From positions 122,111,001 to 122,175,000 of the forward strand of contig JAZBRS010000029.1 of NCBI GenBank assembly GCA_037176725.1: a stretch of DNA of 64,000 nt, written 5' to 3'. Both the position numbers and the translations under genes were made by a program. Shown here one piece after another: positions 54,346 to 64,000 of this stretch; positions within the stretch are counted from its first letter, which is position 1, and every line of letters begins with the position of its first letter. Origin of the DNA: Posidonia oceanica. Its lineage: Eukaryota; Streptophyta; Magnoliopsida; Alismatales; Posidoniaceae. The notes under the pieces were generated by a model. It was not told the origin of the DNA, made no database searches, and saw nothing but the letters and a program-made list of their open reading frames with translations.

Positions 54346-55336
54346 CAACTTAAGTTGCTTAACTTCGCTCATGGCCCTCCAAATCCATGGACAAATTGTC
54401 AAACCAATTTCTACCAATTCCAGAGGCTTCTACAAGTTGAAATACACGTGTGGGAGTTGGTTTCATATTTTTTGGACCTTCGGACTATCCAGAATCACCT
54501 GTTGTAGTTTACATTAAGTAATTAACTTGTTAAAGCACCAACTGTCGCGGAATTCAGAATTAAAGCTCGCAGGTGAAATTTTTCTTCATAACTCTGTCAT
54601 TTGCATATTATTACACGTAATTAAGCTTGTTTCAAGTTAAATTGAATTAAAAACTATTGTTTGGAGGTGCTCCCCCGATGATTGGTTATCTTAGTTCATT
54701 TTCAACTTAGACATGGGTAAAGAAAAAAAGAAAACATTTGACAAGTTTGCTAAGTGTGCAGAAAATCTTTATCATTTATAAATCTGAGTTTTCTACAATA
54801 TCACTGGGGCATACCCCTGAGGTACAAGTGCTGTCAAGTAAAAAAAGAAAAAAGAAAGAAAAAGAGAGCAGCAACAACTAAGTGGCACTCTCCCCCTCGC
54901 TTTCGAGAGCTGAAGGAGGAACTGAAGAAGGAGCCAAAGGAGGAGCTACAAGGGGTTGTGCCGATTGACGCACTGCGCCACCTGAGGAAGCCTGTAACGC
55001 AGCTCGAGACCCCCCAACCGGTGGACGACGACTGCCAGAGCGATGCCTCGATGCAGAGAACGGAGGAGGAGGAACTCGGCGACTAGTGGAAACACTACCA
55101 AGCATGGCCTCCCGTCGGTAATGCATCGCCTCGGTCTCGAACTGAGCTGCCATTGCACGATCCGTTTCTCGTTCCAACAAGAAAAGACAAAGGAGAAGCA
55201 TCAAGCCATTAGCATAAGCAAGCATATGAATTTAAAAGGATGAAGAGCAAGTTATACCTTCTGAGCCACCACCAGCTACCTCCTCAGCTTGGCAATCTCT
55301 ACAGCCGAATCAGTCGCTGGTAGGGGTCACTGCGGC

Positions 55337-55341
55337 ATAGC
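55337..55341. other. Target site duplication of LTR F, left copy
   Basis: ATAGC directly before TGTAGCGATC. The right copy is at 60979-60983. Confidence 0.92.
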
Positions 55342-58300
55342 TGTAGCGATCCCGATCGGAATCAGGCTCGCTATTTAGTGGCGATTGGATCCGAGGAAGA
55401 GGCTCGACTCGAAAACACTTGAAATCGAGGAGAAAAGAGAAAGATAAGACAAATCAGAGTCGCCACCATGTCTATTAACGGGAGACAAGGAAAACCAGGG
55501 GAAATGCGTGAATTAACACGCAAAACCAAGCAAGAAATGCAAAGCAAAGCAATGCAAAGGAAACAAATGCAAATACATGCAAATGAGATGACTCTAGCCT
55601 AGGATAAGGGCAGTACGGTCATTGTGGGCCAAAAGACAGGGCAAGGACTCCTGTTACGTGCGGGGAAGGTGTTAGGCACCCCCGACACGCCCGAGAATCG
55701 GTCTTTCTAGGCTTACGCTCGCATACGCAGGGAAATGCAGGATTGAATGCCTATGTGCCTATGAATGCCTAAATGAATGCTCAAGGTGTGCTCTAAGTGG
55801 AGAGATGCAGGGCAAGGAAGTAAACGTGCTGTCTAAGTGCTCAGCTACGCTGTCTGTGTTCCGAACCGGGCGAAACCTGGCTCGTGAGAACTCCAGACAG
55901 TAAGCATCACAGCCGTATATGCAAATGCAGGCGAAAAAGCAAAACAACGGTAAAACCATGCAATGCAATCGACATGCAAGAGAAAACGGCGTAAAACACG
56001 CAAAACGAGGCGAAAAACAAGAAAGCGCGCAAAACGGTGCAAAAAGACAAGATCGGCACGCAAAACGGGCGAGAAGGCAAGGCGGCACGCAAATCGGTGC
56101 AAAAGGCGATGACGGGCATGCAAAACTGTGCCAAAAACAGGGTGAGTGCGCAAAACGACGCGAAAGACAAAGCAGGCACGCAAAACGGTGCCAAAACGAG
56201 AACGGGCACGCAAAACGGTGCCAAAACTGCGAGATAAAACCTCAGAAAAGCCGCGCGAATGCAAATGCAAGGAAAAGATTAGAAGCAGTAAAAGGAGAAG
56301 TAGAACAGCGCATATGTGAGAACAGGCGCTGTCCGAGACCACACAGAGTAGGTGTGAAGACCTACAAAGGGGAGAGTGAGCAAACGGAGGGATTACCACC
56401 TCTTTTGCGACCATTTCCCACTAAACCGTTCCACGGTGTGTCTCGCACGCTGCCCAAAGCTCGCGGTGCGATCGGATCGTGGAAAAGGGGGAAGAAAGTC
56501 ACATTAAGTGGTAAATCCAGGGAAAGCACAACACAAAGCCCACAGGGAAACGCGAAACAGGGATCTGAGTTGATAGACAAGAAGAAGAGGCCCTATTCTA
56601 CATGCTCAAAGAGACAGAAATCGAAAACGAGGAAAACTATGCAAATGGCATGCAAATGAATGCAATGCAAGGGTTCAGGAGGACATACCTAGAAATCCGG
56701 GAGCCTGATCTGAGATCTGCTTGGTCTATGCTGAAGAGCGCTTCGCTGCGGTCGCCTGGGCAGCTTATCTGAGAAGATCCAACGGCCGGATCGGAAGATA
56801 TCGCAGCTTCAAGGCAGGAAGGCCAGAACAGGGGAGAAGAGCAGATCTAGGTGTTCAGGAGGTCCTAGGGGTGTGCAAAAGGTCCTCCCAGGTGAAGGAG
56901 AGCTAAAGGTGCTTAGTGTGTGCAAAAGGATGCTAAAATGCAAAGCTAAATGAATGCAGGATGCATGCAAGAGGCAAGAAAAGGCAAGAGGGGAATTTTT
57001 AGAAAACAGAGGTTTAAATGCCATTTTTGAAAAAGAGAGGGGGCTAAATGCAATTTTCCAAAAAAGGATGGGGCCCACAGGAGAGAGTTTTGAAAACAGG
57101 AGAAGGCAGAGGGATATTTTGCAAAAGATTGGGTTCAGAAAGCTATTTTGAAAAGAGGGCATGCATTGGAAGAAGTTTTGAAAACAAATGGAAATCAGAG
57201 GGTAATTTTGGAAAAAAACTAGGGTCTAAAGTGCAAATTTTCCAGAAAACAGGGTTCTGGGAAGTTCGGGAATGCAAGTGGAGGGTCTACATGCAATTTT
57301 GTAAGCATAGGAGCTAAGATGCAACTTTAGGGGCAAAACAGTCTTTTTACATGATTTTTAAAGGATGCAAGGACCTATGTGTAATTTTGAAATCATGCAA
57401 GGCCAAAAATGCAATTTTATATGGTAAACATGCTCTGAAATCAAGGCCTGGGGACTGACATGCAATTTTTGAAAAATGCAGGGTTAAAAATGCAATGCAA
57501 TAAGCCAAAATGCATGCAAAATAGTTACTGTCCATTTAAAATGGACCTACATGCAAAAATGGAAAGTCAGGAGGTAAAATATGCAATGCAGTATGCAAAA
57601 TTAAAAATGAAACCTAAGTTACTACAGTGCACAGGACCTAGATGCAAAAACGACGAAATGCAGGGACACAGAATGCAATTTTATATGGTAAAAATGATGC
57701 ATTTAAATAAACTGATTTAATGCAGGACCTATATGCAAAAATGGAAACCAGAGGGGCTAAAACATAAAAAATTACAGCTAAACAGCACAGTAAAAGGACT
57801 GGTATGTAAATACAGAAAAATAGGAATAATTAAAGCAATTTTGCATGGTTTTAAATTAAAAACTAAGCAGATTAAAAGGCATAAGGACCAGAATGCAAAA
57901 ATGAAATAACTTAAGGCAGACATGCAATATTCACACAGAAACTTTATAATTGGAAAAATAAAGGAATAGTGACTTGCCGGCGATGGTAGGTACTGTAGCA
58001 GTAAGCTACCGGACCTTAGCACCGCCGGCACAGGGGGCTTGTGGAGGCGCTGATCGGCGAGAGCTGGAGCTGACGTCCGTGCGGAGCTCCGGGGACCGTC
58101 GGGGCGACGTTCCGTTGGCTGGAGCATCGGGAAGAGCGGAGGCCAGCGCCGGAGAAGAAGCTCTGTCCGGCGAGTCGCGATCGGAGCAGAAAGGCCGAAG
58201 ACTTGCTTCTGGACGGCGGAAAAGCAGCAGAGGAAGGAGAGAGAGCGGAGGAGGTGAAGAAATACCTGTCTTCGCGCCTGGTGCGTCCTCCCGACCTCAG

Positions 58301-60978
58301 CAGTGTCGGAGCTGGCCAGCGACGCTCGTCTGGTTGCAGCGGCGATCTCCAGCGGCTCGCGGTGGCTGGGACTTCCTCAGGGGGTGCTTCTGGTGCTTCT
58401 CGGTCGATCAGACGGAGGTTCTGCAGCTCGACAAAAGATCCGGCGCTTTTGGGTTCTCAGAAAGGAACCGGAGATGGAGGGTGGCTGTTGCTGCTCGTCT
58501 GGTTGGGTGGAACCTTCCGGGAGGTTGCTGGAGGTCTGGAGAGTCGATTCGGATGGTCGGTTTGCTATTCTGGAGAGTGTGGAGAGGATTTGGAGGTTGG
58601 GTTGGTTTCTGGTCAGTGGAGAAGGCAAGTGTTTGTTGTGTTGTTCTCGGCCTGTAGTGAGGGAGAGGACTGGAGGTCTGGTGCTCTGGAAAGGTGGATG
58701 TTAGGCGAGTAACTTAGGAAGATTTGGGGAGAAATGGAGTTCAGTGGTGGTGGGAATTCCGAAATGGGTTGGAGTTGGCTTCTGTTGGTGCTCTGCGGTG
58801 GATTCAGGTGAACTGGGGTGGTTCTGAGGGGTGGAATGGCCGGGAAATGGCGGGAGGGGATTGCTGGTTTCCTGGGTGAGCTTGGGGGATCAAAATGGAA
58901 GGGAATTCGAGGCTGGAACGGGCTGGTTTCAGAGGAGAAAGAAGGGGAAGTTCTACTGAAAATCAGAGGGAGAAGAAAGGGGGGGTTTGCTTGGGAAATC
59001 TCTGGATTTCTCAGCTCTCTCTCTTGGACGGCGAAAAAAGGCGATGAAGGGGGTCGAATGGCTGGCTTTTATCAGGAGGAGGGGACTGCTGGGCGCGAGC
59101 TGGTGGTTTGAATTCCACCGGCGGCACTGCAGTAGAAACGACGGGCGTCGGCGAGGCGACTGGCATTCAATGCCTCCCGGAATTGGTGCTGAGGTAGAAG
59201 AGAGCGGCGAGCTACTGTGGATGATTGGATGGAAGCTTTGAAATTTAAAATGGAGGAGGGAGGACTGTTGGCAGCTCGCGGGAGAAAACCGGTGGGAAAA
59301 GAAAAAATGCAGAGGAGGTGGGGAAGAAGAAGGGTGAAGCAGGCCGGGCTGCGGGCCGAAGGAAAAAGAAATAAAAGAAAAAAGAAAAACGGGCTGGATT
59401 GGGCCCAGTAAGGAAAGGAAAGGAAGAAAAAGAGAAGTAAGAAAGAAGAGAGGGTAGAATGGGAAAAATAAAATTAGTAAAAAGGAACTAAAAATAAATA
59501 AAAATACTAGAAAGGTTGTGATGTGAATTAGGGCTTTAATTAAAATTTTTTAATGGCCATTTTGAGTTGATTAATGTGTTTTGGGCTTGGTTAGGGTTTT
59601 AGGGTTTTGGTTTTGCTTTTAATTAGTTTTCACTTGATTAAATGTTTGTTAAACCTTTTTTAAATTGTTTTAAAAATTGTGTTTCCCTTGTTGGACACTT
59701 AGGATATTGATTAGGATTTTTTAGGATTTATTTTCGTATTAATCAGGATTGGTTTTAGGTTTTTAAGTCTTAGTCTTCTTAGGTTTTTTTTTCTTTCTTA
59801 AGTCTTTTAAATTATGCTTTGATTTTTATTTGTTGATTTTTCTTGAAGTTTTTTAGTTAGATTTTTCTGGTTTGATAGGGTGTTTTTAAGTCTTTCTTAA
59901 TGTCTTTTTCTTTTTCTTTTAATTAAGCTTTTTAATTTGTTTTTTCTTAGGTTTGTTAGGTTAAGTTTTTTGCTTCTTTAATTACTTGTTTTAGTGTTTG
60001 ATTTTTAATTCTTCTTTTTAGGGTTTGTTTTTTAATTCTTCTAATGGGGTTTTTACTCTTGGTAGGTTTTGGTTTTATTTTAGTTTTTTCCTTGATTTTT
60101 CAGTGTTTTCTTTAGATTTGTTTTGCATTTTTTAGCTTACATGCTTGGTTTTCCTTTTAGTTTGATTTAGTTAAGTTTAGGTTTTTAATTGCTTGTTTAA
60201 TGTTTTTTAATTGTTTTTCTTAGGGTTCTGATTTGTTTCTTTTATGTTTTGGGGTTTTACAGATTTTTAGGGGTTTTTATGGATTTTTGCAAGAGGAAGC
60301 AAAGGAAAAGAGAAGGAAGAAGGAAAAGGGAAAAAGAGGGAAATAAAAGGAAAAGAGATAGGTTGGAGAGAAATGATTTTTTAAAATTCAGGAAAAAGGC
60401 TAAAAATAAGGTAAAAATAGGAATAAGGTAGAGAAGGGATAGAAGTACAAAGGGGGCCCACAGCCAGGCCAGAGAGGGAGCAAGAAGGGGATGAAAAGAG
60501 AGATGATAAACAGGAGAGAGAGAGGAGAGAGAAAATGATAATCCCGGAGAGAGAAAAGGATAATTTGGATGAAAGGGGGTCTTAAGGGTCTTGGAATGGG
60601 GTGAAAATTGGTGAGTGGGTAGTCTAGGATTTGAGGTGTTGGTCCTGAAGTTTTGGTTTGATTCTAAGAAGGTTTTGGAGGGGTTTCAAGGTGTAGAAAA
60701 AGGGGAGTTTTACTTAGGTTTTCTAGGGTTTTTTGGGAATGGTCTAGGTTTGAAAGTTTCTAAGTTCTTGGGTAGGTTTGCTAAGTGGGTGTTGGTGGGT
60801 TTTCCTATGGATTTTGGCTAGGTTTTGAGCTTGGGAAGAGGGGTAAAGGCTTAGGTCAAGTTTGCTTGATTTTGAAGGGTAAAGAGGAGGGTTAGGGTTT
60901 GGTTTTGGTTTGGTTTGAGTCCAGCAATCACCAGGAGGGCTCCAAGTGGTCCAAGCCTGCCAAGATGGGGTGTCAACA
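55342..60978 (-). repeat. Solo LTR F, 5637 bp
   Basis: On + it runs from TGTAGCGATCCC to GGGTGTCAACA and is bordered on both sides by ATAGC. No internal region is present, so it is a solo LTR left by recombination between the two LTRs of an inserted element. It belongs to the subfamily of A and G (end GGGATCGCTACA). Modules: look-alike site 55455-55465, conserved block about 55655-55720, minisatellite 55990-56235, donor 2 at 56688, donor 1 at 58265, GGGC...GCCC motif about 59385-59412. Confidence 0.95.
55990..56235 (-). repeat. GCACGCAAAACG minisatellite in LTR F
   Basis: About eight units of roughly 29-32 bp, the short form of the array in LTR B. Confidence 0.85.
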
Positions 60979-60983
60979 ATAGC
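60979..60983. other. Target site duplication of LTR F, right copy
   Basis: ATAGC directly after the TGTCAACA end. It matches the left copy exactly. Confidence 0.92.
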
Positions 60984-61430
60984 AAGCCGAGCAATCTCAG
61001 TAGCCCTCACCTCAGCAAGCCGACGTACCTCCTCCAGCTGCTCCTCAAGGCGTAAAGCACGCTCCAAGGCACTTGCCGCAGTCTGCTCCAACTCCCGCTG
61101 AAGATCGTCAATCTGCAAAAGTCGGAACCATAGTTAGAACTGAATCAAGAAATATAAAGGGAAAGTATACTGCTATACTTACCATACTCTGAAGGTGGGA
61201 AATCTCCTCGGCATGACCCGGTGGAGAGCTAGAACTAGTCGAAGGCTGCAAAAGCAAAGAAGGCATAATTAGCACAATTTTCAAGGCAAACAACTATGCT
61301 ATAAAAATAAATGCAAACTTGAGAAGCAGAGGCTCGCAGACGCTCAACCTCCTCAGTCAGCTCAGCAACGCGCCTAACCAGGTCGCGCTTACGCTGACTA
61401 TACTCGTCAGTAGTCCTCAGCTGCGAGGGG

Positions 61431-61435
61431 CATGG
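61431..61435. other. Predicted target site duplication of LTR G, left copy
   Basis: CATGG directly precedes TGTAGCAATC. The other copy lies beyond the window. Confidence 0.5.
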
Positions 61436-64000
61436 TGTAGCAATCCCGATCGGAATCAGGCTCGCTATTAGCGGCGATTGGATCCGAGGAAGAGGCTCAA
61501 CTCGAAAACACTTAAAATCGAGGAGAAAAGAGAAAGATAAGACAAATCAGAGTCGCCACCATGTCCATTAACGGGAGACAAGGAAAACCGGGGGAAATAC
61601 GTGAATTAACACGCAAAACCAAGCAAGAAATGCAAAGCGAAGCAATGCAAGGGAAAACAAATGCAAATACATGCAAAAGAGATGACTCTAGCCTAGGATA
61701 AGGGCAGTATGGTCATTGCGGGCCAAAAGACAGGGCAAGGACTCCTGTTACGTGCGGGGAAGGTGTTAGGCACCCCCGACACGCCCGAGAATCGGTCTTT
61801 CTAGGCTTACGCTCGCATACGCAGGGAAATGCAGGATTGAATGCCTATGTGCCTATGAATGCCTAAATGAATGCTCAAGGTGTGCTCTAAGTGGGAGGAT
61901 GCAGAGCAAGGAAGCAAACGTGCTCTCTAAGTGCTCAGCTACGCTGTCTGTGTTCCAAACCGGGCGAAACCTGGCTCGTGAGAACTCCAGACAGTAAGCA
62001 TCACAGCCCTATATGCAAATGCAAGCGAAAAAGCAAAACAACGGCAAAACCATGCAATGCAATCGACATGCAAGAGAAAACGGCGTAAAACACGCAAAAC
62101 GAGGCGAAAAACAAGAAAACACGCAAAACGGTGCAAAAAGACAGGATCGACACGCAAAACAGGCGAGAAAGCAAGGCGGCACGCAAATCGGTGCAAAAGA
62201 CGATGACGGGCACGCAAAACTATGCCGAAAGCAGGGCGAGCATGCAAAACGGCACGAAAGATAAAGCAGGCACGCAAAACGGTGCTAAAACGAGAGCGGG
62301 CACGCAAAACGGTGCCAAAAGCAGCGAGATAAAAACCTCGGAAAAGCTGTGCGAATGCAAATGCAAGGAAAAGATTAGAAGCAGTAAAAGGGGAAGTAGA
62401 ACAACGCATGTGTGAGAACAGGCGCTGTCCGGGGCCATGCAGAGTAGGTGTGAAGACCTACAAAGGGGAGAGTGAACAAACGGAGGGATTACCACTCCTT
62501 TGTGACCGTTTCCCACTAAACCGTTCCATGATTTGTCTCGCATGCTGCCCAAAGCTCGCGATGCGATCGGATCGTGGAAAAGGGGGAAGAAAGTCACATT
62601 AAGTGGTGAATCCAGGGAAAACTCAACACAAAACACATGGGGAAACGCGAAACGGGGATCTAAGTTGCCAAGCAGAAAGGGGAGGTCCTATTCTACATGC
62701 TCAAAGAGATAGAAATCGAAAACGAGGAAAACTATGCAAATGGCGTGCAAATGAATGCAATGCAGGGGTTCAGGGGGACATACCTGGAAATCCGGGAGCT
62801 TGATCTGAGATCTGTCTAGTCCATGCTGAAGAGCGCTTCGCTGCGGTCGCCTGAGCAGCTTGCTTGAGAAGATCCAACGGCCGGATTGAAAGATATCGTA
62901 GCTTCAAAGCAGAAAGGCCAGAACAGGGGAGAAGAACAGATCTAGGTGTTCAGGAGGTCCTAGGGGTGTGCAAAAGGTCCTCCCAAGTGAAGGGGAGCTA
63001 AAGGTGCTTAGTGTGTGCAAAAGGATGCTAAAAATGCAAGACTAAATGGATGCAGAATGCATGCAAAAGCAAGAAGAGACAAGGGGAAAAACTTGGAAAA
63101 GACAGGAGTTCAAAAGCATTTTTGAAAAAGAAAAGGGGCTAAATGCAAGTTTTCACAAAGGATAGGGTCCACAGAGGAGGGTTTTGAAAACAGGAGAGGG
63201 CAGGGCTTTATTTTGCAAAAGATTGGGCTCAAAAAGTTATTTTGAAAAGTGGACATGCATTGGAAGAAGTTTTGAAAACAAAAGAAGTCAGAGTGCAATT
63301 TTGGAAAAAACTGGGGTCTAAAGTGCAAATTTTCCAGAAAACAGGGTTCTGGGGAGTCTGGGAATGCAAGTGGAGGGTCTACATGCAATTTTGTAAGCAT
63401 AGGAGCTAAGATGCAACTTTAGGGGCAAAACAGTTATTTTACATGGTTTTTAAAGGATGCAAGGACCTATGTGTGATTTTTGAATCATGCAGGGGTCAAA
63501 TATGCAATTTTATATGGTAAACATGCTCTGAAATCAAAAGACAGGACTGATGTGCAATTTTTTGAAAAAACAGGGTTGAAAATGCAATGCAATAAGCAAA
63601 AATGCATGCAAAATGATTACTGTCCATTTAAAATGGACCTAAATGCAAAAATGCAAAACCATGAGGCAAAACATGCAATGCAGTATGCAAAAATCAAAAT
63701 AAAACCTAAGTTTCTACAGTGCAGAGGATGAAAATACAAAAATGAGAAAAAACGGGGGCTCAGAATGCAATATGATATGGTAAAATTCATGCAATTAAAT
63801 GGTCTGATTTGAAATAGGATCTAAGTGCAAAAATGAAAAAAACAGGGGCCAAAGCACAAAAAGTTATAACTAAACAGCACAGTAAAAGGACCGGAATGTA
63901 AATACAGAAAAACAGGAATAAATGAAGCAATTTAGCATGGTATTAAATTTAAAACTAAGCAGGTTAAATATCCTGAGGACCAGAATGCAAAAATGAAGCA
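61436..64000 (-). repeat. LTR G, - strand, continues beyond the window
   Basis: Starts TGTAGCAATCCCGATCGG and follows LTR F closely for 2.56 kb: look-alike site 61548-61558, conserved block about 61755-61820, minisatellite 62090-62330, donor-like CCAG/GTATGTCC (GT 62783-62782), then the TGCAATTTT-rich part. Whether it is a solo LTR or one end of a complete element cannot be seen. Confidence 0.92.
62090..62330 (-). repeat. GCACGCAAAACG minisatellite in LTR G
   Basis: Same unit and nearly the same copy number as in LTR F. Confidence 0.85.

Larger units (their letters stand above)
52394..54877. other. AT-rich non-coding stretch with several simple repeats
   Basis: No gene I can support. It includes a 52-bp-type duplication (AAAGAAGGCAGCAAAGAAGC at about 53113 and 53165), an AAAAATCCAAAAAATGATAA minisatellite, and palindromic units. 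The 53480-54060 part reads like the 3' non-coding region of an old LTR element, but the match is by style only. Confidence 0.5.
54878..61435 (-). pseudogene. Remains of an intron-containing coiled-coil gene, split by LTR F and cut by LTR G
   Basis: On the - strand I read an exon at about 61435-61319 (ends LRASASQ), an intron 61318-61246, an exon 61245-61183 (PSTSSSSPPGHAEEISHLQSM), an intron 61182-61113 with GTAAGT...TTTTGCAG, and an exon from 61112 (IDDLQRELEQTAASALERAL) to LTR F. It continues at 55336-55258 and, after a tentative intron, ends in an exon (about 55190-54878) with a Ser/Pro/Arg-rich tail closing at TAG 54880-54878. Leucine heptads in the first and third exons indicate a coiled coil. 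In-frame TGA and TAG follow soon after the LTR F site, so the gene is dead. The rest lies beyond LTR G. It could be the tail of a plant-mobile-domain-type gene, but no diagnostic domain is present. Confidence 0.6.

Noticed and set aside
57974..58712. Frames of 130-227 codons in LTR F
   Set aside because: They lie antisense to the LTR's transcription direction in GC-rich sequence and are not matched by the other LTRs.
1..64000. Naming the species
   Set aside because: Family features point to a flowering plant with a large genome, but nothing in the window identifies the species.

Overview
The window looks like repeat-rich nuclear DNA of a flowering plant with a large genome. There is no dense gene content, no rRNA or tRNA gene and no CRISPR array. 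Almost all of it is LTR retrotransposon sequence of one Ty3/gypsy family. I assign the family to the Tat/Ogre-type lineage because pol carries a second, archaeal-type RNase H between the gypsy RNase H and the integrase, there is no chromodomain, and the LTRs are 5.6-6.0 kb long. The species cannot be named from the sequence.

Layout, left to right. (1) Element A, + strand, 1-16243. The window opens inside pol. Reverse transcriptase, RNase H, second RNase H and integrase follow to 3933, broken by one stop. Then come a spacer, an extra ORF of the DUF7745 / plant-mobile-domain-like type (5430-6632, one stop), a 3' non-coding region of tandem repeats and small hairpins, the polypurine tract, and a complete 3' LTR (10387-16243). 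(2) A is nested in element B. B resumes in its integrase at 16244 and carries an intact 400-codon DUF7745-like ORF (18667-19869), its own repeats and hairpins, a polypurine tract and an LTR (22581-28349). (3) That LTR also acts as the 5' LTR of element C: a primer-binding site follows, then leader, gag, protease, a pol with about 1.5 kb deleted, and integrase to 36864. B and C therefore form an internal-LTR-internal tandem. (4) At 37793-37796 C is joined, through 4 bp of microhomology, to the last 137 bp of an LTR of element D. D lies on the - strand (37793-51548), keeps a decayed gag but no protease or pol, and has a complete 6.0 kb 5' LTR (45524-51548). (5) D lies in an older + strand LTR fragment, E (51549-52164). 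Then come a gag zinc-knuckle relic and AT-rich repeats (52172-54877). (6) The right end is a decayed intron-containing - strand coiled-coil gene. It is split by solo LTR F (55342-60978, perfect 5-bp target duplication ATAGC) and cut again by LTR G (61436 to beyond the window).

How the parts would work together. Each LTR would supply promoter, leader and polyadenylation signal. Conserved splice-donor-like sites in the LTR and acceptor-like sites just before gag suggest a long leader intron. Gag, protease and pol provide the replication machinery. The DUF7745-like ORF sits where other lineages keep env-like genes and varies mostly at synonymous sites between copies. The most unusual signals are non-coding. 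Arrays of short stem-loops have stems that change in a compensatory way. A nested inverted repeat with co-varying arms holds the polypurine tract in its loop. An 11-nt primer-binding-site look-alike recurs inside every LTR that includes that part.
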